From Macquaria australasica (taxonomy: Eukaryota > Chordata > Actinopteri > Centrarchiformes > Percichthyidae), in assembly GCA_005408345.1 (NCBI GenBank), contig SEMN01000007.1, positions 3,198,001 to 3,262,000 on the forward strand: a stretch of 64,000 nucleotides of DNA, in the 5' to 3' direction. Positions 24,080-36,835 of the stretch are shown here, in pieces. The notes below the pieces were generated by a model. It was not told where the DNA came from, ran no database searches, and saw nothing but the letters and a program-made list of their open reading frames with translations. Made by a program: the position numbers and the translations under genes. How positions within the stretch are numbered: position 1 is the stretch's first letter; the number at the start of each line of letters is the position of its first letter.

Positions 24080-26067
24080 AGACACACCCATGCACACTTA
24101 ACTTTATTCCCTACTCAATCTACCATGTGGTTGCTTTGCTCTCAATGAAAATAACAGCCACACACACATAAACGCACGCACAGAATATCTCTAGTCCTCT
24201 TTCATTTTTCCTTTCAGTTTGAAAGTACAAATATTAGATTGCTTTTCATGTTTGAGTAGCAAAGATAGCCCTCAGCACTTTGTCTGTTGAAGAACTTGGT
24301 GTGTTAAATGTTGTTTATGCTAAAAGGTAAATCTCTCTTCAGTCAGTGGTTGCAGTTAATTAAAGGGGTACTCTGGCTACCGAAATAGCAAAGTGAAAAC
24401 ATTACTTTAAAAATCTCCAATTTGTTTTCTGGAACAAATTTAATAACCACCCATATGGCTTTGGCTTATGTCCGTATGACTTACTGTGCTACACCGCCGT
24501 GCTGATTGGTGTCTGTTCAGCAAATATTAACTGGGCTGTCCTGAACACTAAGATCAAAATGCAGCCTGTGACATGTGGGAATTATTGTTAAACTCATTCT
24601 TGTTTGCGCTGTTGAATTCTATTTTCCCTTTAGCTGTTTGCTAGTTAAATATCCGTGCCTGTTAAATCGGTCAATATGTTTCAAGACTGGTTATTTCTGA
24701 GCTCAGGTAATAACTCTTGCAAACACATCCACATCTTGGTTACCAATTAGTGCTTGTTTCAAAGGTAGCGTTTTAAGATAAAATGTCCATCAAATATCCG
24801 GTTTTAAGACAACCCTTCCATGCTAGATGTTGCCATGAGGTGACATTGCATTGAATGGCTTTCCAGGTAAATTCTTCAGTAAATAGACTGGTTCATCAGA
24901 CAGTGAGCTTCAGCAGTTTTCTTCCTGTGTATATTTGCACAGACAGATTGGCATAAAAACATACTGAATGTGTGCACAACAAACTCATTTCCTTCTTGTT
25001 ACGGCCCTGTTGAATGGATCTGAGAGTCACTGGCCTACAATGTGAAATGGTAATGTGCGCGAACACACACAGTGTTCAACAATACTCAGCTGATTAGGCT
25101 GGTGAATGAAAGTACAGTTACAATCACAGTTTGAGCTATTGGAAATTAACAAAGGGCTTTATACAGCTGGAAGTCACTGTAAACCTGGGAACACAGATTT
25201 TTTTTAACTGTAGGAATATAAGAGACCCCACACATAATGAGTGTTAACTTGCGCACGCACACACACACACACTACATGTTTTGACAAACTAGCAAAACGC
25301 AGAACCTGAGATGTCACTCAGACTCATGTTTGAGAGGCTTTCAACCAGCCACTTGCTGTGTGTACTCTGTAATGCACTAAAGGAAAAACAGTTTGCATGA
25401 CAAAGGTAAAAGAAAAGATCTGAATGAAGCCGGGCTTGTATGTTTTTGCTAGCTGAAATGGAGTTGAGCAACATTGTGACTTGCCAGTCTAGTGCAGGAC
25501 ACCTGCTATTGGTTTTTGCGTGTTTAATCAGCAATCAACCTTATGAATCAATTATGCAACTTTAGATTGCATCGTTGTAGTAGTACAGGGTATGTATCGA
25601 ACATATTTCATCCAAACTGGTAACCGTCTTAGAGGCTCTGGGCAGATCGGTTTGAAGATTGAATCATTACAAACCCCACACTACAAGACAAGTCGTTGGA
25701 ATCTTGTTTGAATGCTCCTCTGAGTGGCGGCTGTTATCTGAATCAAGTAATATGTTCAGATAACTGTGTTCCAAGGCGGTAAAATACCTGCATTTGTTAA
25801 GTTCAGAATCGAATAAAACCATTATCAGATCTTGTATCTCTTCTCTCGGATCTCTGAAAGAGCAATGTGGACACATTCAGGTAGTCATTCACCTAAAAAA
25901 TTAATATAAAATATAATATCTAACTATAATATAAAAAAACAATTAAAAAAATACACGTTCTACATTTTTCAAGATAGAATTACCTAAAAAGATTCAGTAA
26001 GCGAATTGAAAGGATTCAGATTCAATGAGCAGTTTGGTTTGAAAAATTGCTATCAAACCCCAACCCT

Positions 26068-26095
26068 ACACACACACACACACACACACACACAC
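26068..26095. repeat. (CA)n microsatellite
   Basis: Perfect AC/CA run of 28 bases. Confidence 0.95.
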
Positions 26096-26236
26096 TTACC
26101 CTCCATGTATGTCACACTCATTTAACCTTGTGTCAAACACTAATGTTCTCTCTGTGTGTGTTGTGCCACAATAAAGGAATGTATCGAGCAGGCCACTCTC
26201 TCACCCAGCTGGGTGTTGCGGCTTAGCCAGAGATTA

Positions 26237-26270
26237 GTGTGTGTGTGTGTGTGTATGTGTATGTGTGTGT
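26237..26270. repeat. (GT)n microsatellite, interrupted
   Basis: GT run with two A interruptions. Confidence 0.9.
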
Positions 26271-27865
26271 TGAGACGCACTCTTGTTTAGTCAGATGTCT
26301 GCTTACACAGAAAAGGGACTAGGACAGTAAATATCTAGCATGCCTTTGTAAGGAGTACTGTTTTTCACAGTGACAGTATCTTGAACAATGTGACCTCTGT
26401 GCTTTAAACATGGTGAGAGTCATTCCCAGCTCCATCGCTGTCAGACACAGGGGTGTCAAAACTGCATGTGGGTGTGTTTTTGGCTTCATGGGGTTAACAT
26501 GTGTATGTGTGTGTGTTAGCTCAGGGCTCTCGCATCTCTGTGATATTGTGGGAAATTTGCGATGCTCCAGAAACTGGGAACGTGTCCCTACAGAGATCCA
26601 GAGCCGAGGCTGTTAAACTGTGGGTCAGGACCCCGACACACAAACACAAACAGTGGAGAATTTTGACCTCCCTGAGGTGAATACAGTTTGCATACACACA
26701 CATGCATTATTTTGTGGCATTATGTGGAATATCATCCAAATACACAACATGAACTTTAATTATTTTCCATTAGAACCACATACAATATGAGCAATGTAAA
26801 CAAGCACACTCACTTGAACTTCCTGTCATCGTGACTAACTCTCTAACCTCCTGTTCTTTTGACCTCTCCCAGTTTCATCACCCTCATGTGACACAGGATC
26901 TCTGCTCACAGCACTCTGACTACACGGCTGCTACATGTGTCGCGCTGTTTCGGCCCTCCTCCAGTGATGTAATCCCATTTTAGTATTGAAGATAACCCAT
27001 TAACCCCACTAACACCTGCTGGTTTGATTTAGAAAATGGATGGAAACGAACCAACAAAATTCCCCAAAATGGATTAAATGAGAGCGTGAGGCAATTGTGG
27101 GTCATGCTGTTATTGTTGCACTCGAAGAATAACACAATTGATGTAAAAATAGCCTGCCACCTCCCCTTCCTAACCCTTTTCTCATTATTTGAGAGGTCAA
27201 CCAGAGGGTTTAATTTATCCAAAATTAAACCCTTAAGCTTACAGGATGCTGTACAGTAATACTTTTAATTGCATTTTCTGTTTTTGTGTAGCACCCTTAA
27301 AATGCACCAAAGGCAATATCAAAGCAGGGAATCTGACACTAACTTATTAAGAAAGTATCTTTTAGTGTCATCTTAAATCAAAGTTAAAGTGGGCTCAGCT
27401 GATAAGACTCACTTAAGTGTCTTGTATAACAAGATTATCTTTCCACCTGGCTGACCAGCATCTGGCCTACAGGAATTAAAACAACAGTGTGCATGTATTC
27501 CTTTAGCTTGGATCTGAATTGATAAGCATGACTGATAAAACAATGTAATATTTATAGCTATGATAAAGTGAGAGAGCTGATGTGGGTTGGTATGAGCAGT
27601 GACACATGAAAAGTCAGCCTCTGGTGCCATCTAGTGGAGAAGATAATATATTTAAGCTGCAGATGAACTTGGATTTTTGGTATGTGAGCACCTATGACTG
27701 CTGAAGCCTGAGTCATGATTTATGTTCCATGAGAAAGCAGAAATTCTTGGCATACAAACTTTCTGTTGCTCTTTGATCTGCATGCTTGTTTGTAAGAGAA
27801 GTTTCACCATAACACTCCTGACATACGGTATGTCTGACTAGACGTCCTTGTGTTATTGCAGCAAA

Positions 27866-28470
27866 GCGTTGAAACAATTAGTTTCAACTAATCGTTGTTG
27901 ATATTAAAGAGTCACTGGTTCCAGCTTCTCAAATGTAAGGATTTGTACATTTTCTTAATTTTATGTCACTTTAAATGGAATATCTTTGGGATATTGACTG
28001 TTGGTCGGACAAAATGAGCAAATTAAAGTTTTTGCCTAAGGCTCTTGGTAATTGTGATTGCCATTTAAAAAACAAAAAAACAAAACTATTTTCCAACATT
28101 TTATAGACTAAAGCATTAGTAGATTAATTGAAACAATAATCAAGAGATAAATTAATTGTTGCAAGTAATAAAGTATTTTTATTATCAATTAGTCTGCTGA
28201 TTATTTTCTCGATTAGTTAATCATCTGGTCCATAAAATGTCAAAAATGGTGAATAATGTCCATCACATGTTCCTCAAGCCCAAAATTACGTCTTAAAATT
28301 GCTTGTTTTGTCCAGAACCCATAGAGAATTAGTTTATTAACTGATGAGACAAAGAAAAACAGCGAATCCTCACATTTTAGAGCTGGAACAAGGGACTGTT
28401 TGGCAGTTTTGCTAAATGAAAATGACTTAAACAATGAATCATTCGAGCTCTGTAATTGATAATTAAGATA
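27866..28470. repeat. head-to-head pair of a teleost ATTAATCGAT-type repeat
   Basis: The left half (about 27866-28160) contains AGCTTCTCAAATGTAAGGAT and TTTTATAGACTAAAGCATTA, then AGTAGATTAATTG: the element in minus orientation. The right half (about 28158-28470) contains GATTATTTTCTCGATTAGTT, CCATAAAATGTCAAAAATGG and GCCCAAAATTACGTC: the same element in plus orientation. Five further fragments lie in the window. The family is widely dispersed in fish genomes (from memory). Ends are approximate. Confidence 0.75.
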
Positions 28471-30104
28471 ATAATTTAAAATATCAGTTACCTTAATCAC
28501 CTTTATCAGCTTTTGTAGTAGTGTTGAAGTAAAAAAAAAAACATTTTCCCACATTTTAGGCAAAAGAACACCTTAGTTTTCAGTGCTTACATGCATAGCC
28601 ACCAGAGGGCAGCACACTTTTTGAAATAAGCAGGACATCTGCTGTTTTCAGAATTTATCCTTGCAAATATTGTGTTGTATAAGTTCTGCTTTGAAATAAG
28701 CCACTCAAAGGACAGACAGAGATATAAAGCTGATGTCTGCTTCAGTGGTTGAAAAGAGTGCAGTGTCACAGAACAAGACAACGCCACATACTGTGTCATT
28801 GTCCTAATTAATATTGATTGGGGGACTTTGTGCCTTCTAAAGGCAATTAATGTAATAAATGTAGTATAATACATTAATCTGACCCCTCATTACTGGCTCA
28901 GGAGGCCAGTCTCATTAGCCGAGTATTGATCAAAGAAATGCTAAGCAAAGACTGGGGGCAGGCCAGCTGTTTGCTTTGTTCTGGAGACCACTTTGATGTC
29001 AACTGGGCATGAAACAGATTAATTCTTCCCACTTGATTAGGCAGATTCAATAGAACATACTGTATTCATTTAGACCTGTGACTGTTGTGATAATGTGTTT
29101 GTCTATCTGTTAGGCAACACTGACTGCAATTACTGATTGGAGAAGAAATGACCAAGGCCTTTGATTTCAACAACATTTGAATCTTTGCTAAAAATGACAA
29201 ATTCAGTTTCCTTCTGTGAAGATGTGTTTTATGTAACTCAATATTTTATTATTGGTGGATTTACTCATTCTGTATTAGTGAGGTGATTCATAATTGTTTG
29301 TAAATCGTCTGTTACACTAGAGCATTTTTCAGCTTCTTGCTCCAGGACACTTCAGCAGGGCTGATGCTTACTTTCACAAGAGCAATTTCATCACTGAGAT
29401 TTTAAGAGAATGTGAATGGCTAGTATGGTCCGCAAATGGAAAATTGTAACTCTAAAATGTATCAAAAATATTTGATGGACAAAGATAGTAAACAAAAATG
29501 GTGATCATGTTTGTTAGGTTAAATTGCCCATCACCATAGTTGTATATATCTTGTTTGAAGTCTTGCTGACCCATGTTCCCGTAATCAAAGAATGCTTCTG
29601 CTAATGTTTTATAGTTCACTACATGTTAACAGTGAACCATGTCTGATGTGTCAACAGAGAGCGTGTTGATACATATCATGATAATATAGAGTTTGTTGCA
29701 GTAAACTACAAGTGCTTGGGGCTACCATTGAGTGAGGTGGCTTAAACAGAAAAGCTGCAACACTGGTCTTTAATTAGAGGTTGGCATAGAAACGCTCACC
29801 AGAGCAAAGCTAATAACAAGGATCAAGTGGCCGTACCTCCAATCTCTATTGGTTTAATGGCCCCACAGCGTCACCTGTCCTTATGAAAAGCCAAGCTGGA
29901 ACATGGGCATTGTTTAGCCATTATGACACCTTAAAGGCGATTTGGGCTCAATTAGACTTAATCAGGCTTTACCCAGGAGGGGACAGCATGGAGGGTCCTG
30001 TTTGACTTTTCACTTGCCATATTTTAGTGTTTTAACCTGTAATTTACATACGGGGAAGCATTGTAAAAACATAATATCAAATAGATGTTCAATATTTGAA
30101 TGTG

Positions 30105-30400
30105 GACCTAGACGTAGTTTGACAAAACAGTCCCAACTCACGGTCCACTTACTAGCTTTTTTCGGAGCTTTCAGCCATATCACATGTTTTTTATCAGTGT
30201 GTGTAGGAATTTGTCAGTTGTCATGGAGACGGATTTATTGGCATGCTCATCCAGAGCACTTTTAGGACTTCTCGTCTATCTCATCCAACTTAAGTTCTTA
30301 ACTTAAGTTCATTCTTGACCTTGGAGTAGTTTGACAAAACAATAGCACCTCACTACCTTTATTCCTGAGCTTTCGACCGTATTGCACGGTCTTCATCTGT
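30105..30400. repeat. two related copies of a teleost GAGCTTTCGA-type repeat
   Basis: GTAGTTTGACAAAACAGTCC at about 30114 recurs as GTAGTTTGACAAAACAATAG at about 30326. Each copy goes on to a GGAGCTTTCAGCCATATCAC- or TGAGCTTTCGACCGTATTGC-type word and then a TCATC or TATCAG word. The same module makes the arms of the fold-back element at 58143-58460. Confidence 0.65.
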
Positions 30401-30948
30401 AGTTTTCGTTTATGTGTCACTGGAGGGAATAACTGAAGGGATAAATTACCTCTTTCTATCTTTGATTGACTTAACAAACTTAGAATTGATTGTCTTTGGT
30501 GGGAATTTGGATCACTTTTGGATCAGGCCAATGATTGATGACTGATGTTGGGTTTGAAAAAGAGGCTTCAATGGTCGATATTCAGGTTCTGTGTGTAATA
30601 GCTCATCAAAACACAGAGGCCTTATTTGAGTTTTGTCAGACATTGTTTACATGTTGAACAGGCTCCTTGAGGAGGATCGATTGATATCTTGTATACCAGT
30701 GTCTCCTCCGTCTTTGTGTGTTTAGAGTGTGCTCACTGATAAAATCTCCCTTCTTGTGATGGGCCAGTTGCCTCATAACCTAATATGGGGGTACCCTTAT
30801 ACGTTATGCAGGGATCTCTGTCTTTTCCCCTCACTCCTGTCTCTCTCTCTTCGGTCTCTTTCCTTTCCATCTTTCTGTTTCTCTCTATATCTCTCCTCCC
30901 TCGGCTTGCTCTACTGATGTAGAGATCTCTCTCTCACTCCCTCTCGTC

Positions 30949-30984
<36 letters not shown>

Positions 30985-33096
30985 CTCTCTTTCGCTCAAG
31001 CCTCCTCTCTCACTTTTGTAAGTGTACACAGACTAAGAGGGATTGGAGCTTGGTGGTATTTCTTCCTTTCTCTTCAATATATCAGCCCTTTCTATGCTAC
31101 AGTAAGTACGACTGTTTACTACAAGTTCTTGCTGCACTTGGAGAAAAACCTTCAGCTTCAAGCATCTTTTCATTCACTGGGTTTCGTGGCTGTAAGGAAC
31201 TACACTTTAAGATTTTCATTTCAGTCTGGTCAGTGTTACAGCAACGGGATTTGCTCGAGTTCATTAAGCTGAATGTGTTGTGCAAAGTTGAACACAGGGA
31301 AAGTACTTGATAGCGTAGTGCTGTGTATCTGTTGTACACCTGTAGGTCAACTTCAGAAAATGTGGCAAGTATGAAAAAAGCAAACTAAGTTGTGCAGAAA
31401 GGCCTTTTAGACCCAGATCTGGGGTCTCGTCTTGTCATAATTAAACAGAGAGGAAATCAAATTTGCATGATTTTGAAAATGTAGCATTACTCGAAGAAGG
31501 TCGATCGAGGAAAAGTCATAGAGTAGTTAGTCAGTTAATAGAATGTTGAGTGTTAAACTTTAAGATTAGTAGCATTTATATGTAATATGATACAGTATAA
31601 GGTAGTACCGTGGTAGTAACTAATGCCATCTCTTGTATTGCAAATCTCCAGAACATTCAAGCAAAAACATTCACGCAGCAACTACTTTCAAATCTCTTCG
31701 ACTGTATTTGCCTGCATGTAGTACCAGGATTATCTTTTAAGTGAAAAACATTCATCAGGCTTATCTCTGGCTGTCTGACCACGACTGTAGGAGAGTGTTG
31801 CGGCGCGCTGCAATATGACATCATGAGAACTGTAAGTGGGGGGAGCGTGGTGGTGTGGAGGGGTCCCACTGGGTGCTCTGGGTAATGGGTTCCAGGTTGT
31901 TTTGGCCCTCAACATGACCCCATGTTTTTTTTCCTCCCTCAGACTCTCTCTCCAACTCCTCTGCCATATTTCTTCTCTGTTATACTTCCCCTGCTATCCG
32001 CTGGCTCCTCCAGTCTATTTATTTCTCTTTCTGGTAACTTGCCTTTCTCTCTTAGAGCTTAACGCTGAATCATATTTTGTCCTGTCAGATCATGATCACA
32101 TATTACTCACCAGCTACATTGCAGAGATTTGAGACATTTCATCCACAAATAAAGTCATTACTGCCTCAGCTAGACTGCGTACATGGCCTCCTATTCTCTT
32201 TGATTTCTTCATTGTGTTGGCTGCATAGGTACTGTACGAAATAGCTGCAAGAAAACCAGCAGTCTTCTTAAATAGCCGTCTTACGGGACGCTCTACATGT
32301 TGCCTTGCTTTTTGTGTATCTGGTTTTGTTTTGTTTCCACAAGACTGTTAACAAAAACAGTGCACTGAATTCTTGTTGTTTACCTGAATTTTGACTCTCT
32401 AATAAGGCCCCAGGAAGCAATACAAGGCTCACGCTGCTTTACTTAATCAAGCTCTGTTTATAGTCCTCATCTCCTAAATTGCTGTCGTGCAGTCGGTGAG
32501 CAACATGTTATCATAACTGATTACCGAAAACTATGAAAAAAGACTGAGGCTCAATAAAGACAGATGTTTCCTTTGAATAACCCCCTGTTACTGTTACTGT
32601 TAGTAATAATATAACAGTCATAAATAATAATAATGATGCCTAATAAAATGTTAATATCTAATCTCCCCCAAAAGTGTTCCACAAAGCAAATAGTAACATT
32701 ATCTACTGAAATGGTGACCTGGCATCTCACAGTTGTGACCAAGCACAACTTGTCATTTCCTTTCTGCTCTCTAGTCACTCTGTGCAAATTAGATTATCCT
32801 TTCCTGTAAATGTGTCTTTTCTGTTGCTCGTTTTCCTTGTTCTCAGCAGTGTTTTTTCTTTCTTCCTTGCTGGCTCTAGAACGGGTTGATGACCAGCAAA
32901 TGATCTGTGAATTTCTTTTCTTGTTTTCATCTTTGTTGTATGTTTCATCTCAGCTGAAACAGCGACGTGCAGTATGTTGTTGTTGTTGTGTGTTCAAGTT
33001 TAACTTCTGTATTTGTTTGAGTTTCTGAAAAATGGCATGCAGTTTGTTTTTTTGGCCCTTCGCTCTGAGTTTTCCACTGCTGCCGACTTCTGTGTG

Positions 33097-33108
<12 letters not shown>

Positions 33109-33134
<26 letters not shown>
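33109..33134. repeat. (CA)n microsatellite
   Basis: Perfect AC run, continuing from a looser ACATAC segment. Confidence 0.93.
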
Positions 33135-33139
<5 letters not shown>

Positions 33140-33245
33140 GTACACACATTAATGCCCTAAGCTTGTTAAAGGTGTGAGGCACTGCTCGGGAGGTGGGCCC
33201 AGCTCTTGGATCTTTGGTGAAACGACTCCTTGTGAAATTCAACAG

Positions 33246-33600
33246 GGGATTATTCACCCTTGGCCTCCCTCTCCATTTCCTCCGTTGTGCTCCCCTGTGT
33301 TTTTCTCTCTTCACCTTCCTTATTTTGTCTTTCCTGCTGCACTGTCCCTTTTCAAATCCTTTCTCCTCCTCTCCCTCATCCTTTATTTTTCACCTCCTCT
33401 TCCACTCCATCTCTTGTTTTTCATTCTTCTCCTGCTCTCTGTTGAACCTCTCTTCCTGTTTTGACAAACCTTCCTCAAACCTCGTCGATCTCTTTTATAA
33501 TTGTTTTTTTTCTTCCTATCATTCCGACCTTTTCTACTTCTGTCGTTCATCCTCAATAATTCTCTTTCTCCTCCCCCTCATTGTTCAGTTCATCTTCATC
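33246..33600. repeat. pyrimidine-rich low-complexity tract
   Basis: Roughly 350 bases strongly biased to C and T on the + strand (CTCCTCTCCCTC-type words). Long Ser/Leu/Phe-rich frames on this strand come from the bias. Tracts like this can adopt triplex structure; that is general knowledge, not seen here. Confidence 0.8.
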
Positions 33601-36600
33601 ATCTCCACAGTTGTAGCCGAGTAAAAGGGCCTAAACCTAGAAAGTAGCTGGTTTAAATGTATGGTTCCAGACAGGCCACCATCTGATTGATACAAGTGTG
33701 CATTTTCTCAGTTTCAGAACCAGTTATTCAAAGGCTGTATGGAAGTCTTAAACCTGATTACATATAGGGCTCTGGGCCAGCAGGTCAGGGAATTATGCAC
33801 TGTTATCAACTTAAAGATTTGAAATAAAGATTGAGATGTGTGTTAAATAAGTATGTATCTCCTCATTTTAATAATCTAAAATTAATATTATTTTTATTTT
33901 CTTTTAAGTGCTTTTTCCTATTCATAGTTCTGTCTTCCAGCTATTGGGAATCCCAGGGAAAAGTCTTTCCTGAAAACTTTTGGGGGTTCCCAAATGCCCA
34001 CACGCTTACAACACCCACTTTACATTTACAGTGCAGTATTGCATGAGTCTAACCCCTAGAAATGTCCGCATCATAATCCACCCACTGAGCTACAGAGGGT
34101 CTGACCTAAGACGTGAGTCACACAAGAGGGGTTTTTCTTTCAGGGCTTACTCTGTAAAACAACAAACCACACTACTTTTTGTGTGATAACCAAAGGCATC
34201 TTACTTTTTCAGTTTTCATATTGTGTCCACTTCTCCTCAGTTGAGGTATGCGGAGATCATTTCTCTCTTGTTTGTCTTCTTTGGTTTCATTCAGCCATTT
34301 CTTCTGTGTCCATTGGAGCAGATTTTGCAGTCAGTCCCGTGCACGCTGTACATGTTGGTGTACTGCAAACACCTCTTGTCTCCAGTTCCATCTTTTTCAT
34401 GTGGTTGACAATGCTGAATCTCCCTCAGAGACAATGTTTCATAACCTTGGGGTCAAGACAATGCAGTGAAAATCAGCCATAAAACATCAGTAGAGGATCA
34501 GGAGGGAAACTGTCCTATTTTTCTTACTTTCTTAAAGAAAATGAGGTCGTGCATGAATAGGTTATAGATTTGTGTTTATGAGTATGCAACTTTGACTGTG
34601 TATGGTTTGCGTTCGTCTCTAAATGTGCTCTAGGTGCTTGATTGTTTGTGTGAATAATATTTATTTAATATTTATATCTAAGTTCTCATTTAATAACTCA
34701 AATTTCAGTTTATTATTATGATCTTCTTAACATGTTTTAATAAGGGAGAGTTGTTCAAGTGTGCCTCTGAGAACTTTATCCCGTAGTCTTCACTCTTCTC
34801 TCTCATTCAAAGCAGATACTCAGACATCAGGCTCATCTTGTCTAAGCAACACTGACTCTTCAGAGGACTGACTAGCAGACTAGAAGTGTGTGGACCACCT
34901 ACACTCACATATAATATACACACATACACAGACAGAACTCTGTATGTTCAAAAGTACATAAATACACAGAGCATACAGTGAATACCTATGTATATACAAC
35001 CTTTACAAGTACACACATAAAGAACATACATGTATACATATAGAATCTGTGTCTACGTACACATAACTACACACAACTTTTTTGTGCTTATGAGCTTGTA
35101 CACACAAATGAGCACAGCACTCAGTCAGCAGTGAGACAGTCCAGGCTCAGGCTGCGGGAAGGCAAACATTACCTTGTGGAGACAGAAACGGCAGAAAAGG
35201 CCAGAGCAGAACAGGACAGTGCAGAGAGGTTGTCTATTTCTATGTGATGCAAACCAGGATTAGGAGGCGCTGGGATAAAGAGAGTGGTGTGCTGTGTATG
35301 CACATAGAGTGAGACACCAGAGTTTGCAGAGTCCGCACCACATTTGAAGCACCTTTTTCACATGTTCAGCCTAAGAGGTGGGATGTCTGCTTGGCATGTT
35401 TGGGTGTGTTTTGGTTTATGTCTTTTGATTTTGGTTTACTCTGTCCAGGATGGGTGGGTTTAAGAGTGTCTGGGTGCTGAGATACCAGAGCTGCTGAACA
35501 TACCTGGCTCCTCACTGAGTTTTCAAATAGACTAGGTGCAGTCGATTTAAACGTGCTTGTGTCGCGTTGGGTGGGCAGGGCGCACATTTTCTTCATTTCC
35601 CTCAGACAGCTTTGTCGGCTCCGTTTTCACTGCATTAAAGCAAACACACAGTCCAAGTGGTATGAAGGATTTAAGGAATATGGGGCTTTCTCAGATGTAA
35701 ATCTTCCAGTGATTTGATAGTTCAAGACTGAGCCGAGCGGGGGATAGGTGCAGCTGAGTTTTGAGTTTATTTTGCTCTGCCAAAATCATTTTTAGCTAGG
35801 CAGAAACACTGAAAAGTAATGTGCAGGAGAGGTGATTATATGATAACTCACTAAGTTGTCAAGTTGCAACATTAAAATTGCTCTTAGTTGAATTCTTTCA
35901 AGTGTTAGTTTTTGTTTTCTAAGGCTAACTTATTATATTTAAAAGTATATACACTTTATTGGTGATAATGCTTATGTTTTCCCCTTTTCCCCCTTATGTT
36001 TCATGTCTCTCAACTCTTCAATAAAATAGACATGTGATGAAACAAAAGTAAGTTATTTGGGTGATTTGCTGTTGGATGTTATTTGTAGAGGAATTGATGA
36101 AACCACTTTTACTTTGTAAGAGCATACCTCACCTTCAAGTGGCCTTGCTCTAAAAAAATAAGACCTTTAATCTTTGGCTGCTAATTTTTACTGTTTGAAA
36201 AGGTGTAAGTTGGAAAGACATTTTCATGGGATGAGAAAATGAATAGGAAATTATGCCACATCCTGCAGCTTTTTCATGCTGTTCTGAACCCTTTTTATAT
36301 GCTCTGTTGCATCCAATTTAATGTGATTTTAGCTTCATGTATCATGAAATGAGGCATATTTCTACAAGGAGCTTTGTTGTCAAGGCAAATCACTTGAATC
36401 GTGTTCAGTTTTGGAAAGAATATTCACCCAAGTATTATAAATGAACTTTTAAAGACCAAAATAAAATAAGCAACGCGGATGTAAGGCAAAAGTCAACGTG
36501 CTCAGAGAAGGAAGGGTTAAGGCTGACGTCTCTTCCAGCTCAGACCAGAGTCCACAGACCAGAATAACAGAGTTCTTTTAACACTGACCCCCCGGTGACC

Positions 36601-36798
36601 TCAGCTAACCTCGACCCTCCATGATGCTTCTAAAAGTAGAATTCAGCTGAAACGATGTATTTCTATTCCTTGAATGTCAGCTTCGTGGGAGAGTACATGG
36701 GGGGTGGCAGAGTACTATTGCAGTGATTTGTCTAATCCCATGTGAGTACTTGTGTGCGTTTAATTGCATGATATCATTACCAGATTAAACTTGTGGCC

Positions 36799-36799
<1 letters not shown>

Positions 36800-36834
<35 letters not shown>
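36800..36834. repeat. (GT)n microsatellite
   Basis: Perfect GT run, followed 45 bases later by a (CA)n run at about 36879-36892. Confidence 0.95.

Positions 36835-36835
<1 letters not shown>

Noticed and set aside
23898..24148. Arg-Glu and Leu-Ser repeat proteins
   Set aside because: Translation of the (CT)n array.
30980..31099. CTACA|GTAAGT donor-like site after a CT tract
   Set aside because: No matching acceptor or coding frame with PLC epsilon similarity; donor-like words are common in long introns.
33193..33624. Open frame of 143 codons rich in Ser, Phe and Leu
   Set aside because: Explained by the pyrimidine bias of the tract; resembles a signal/membrane protein only through composition.
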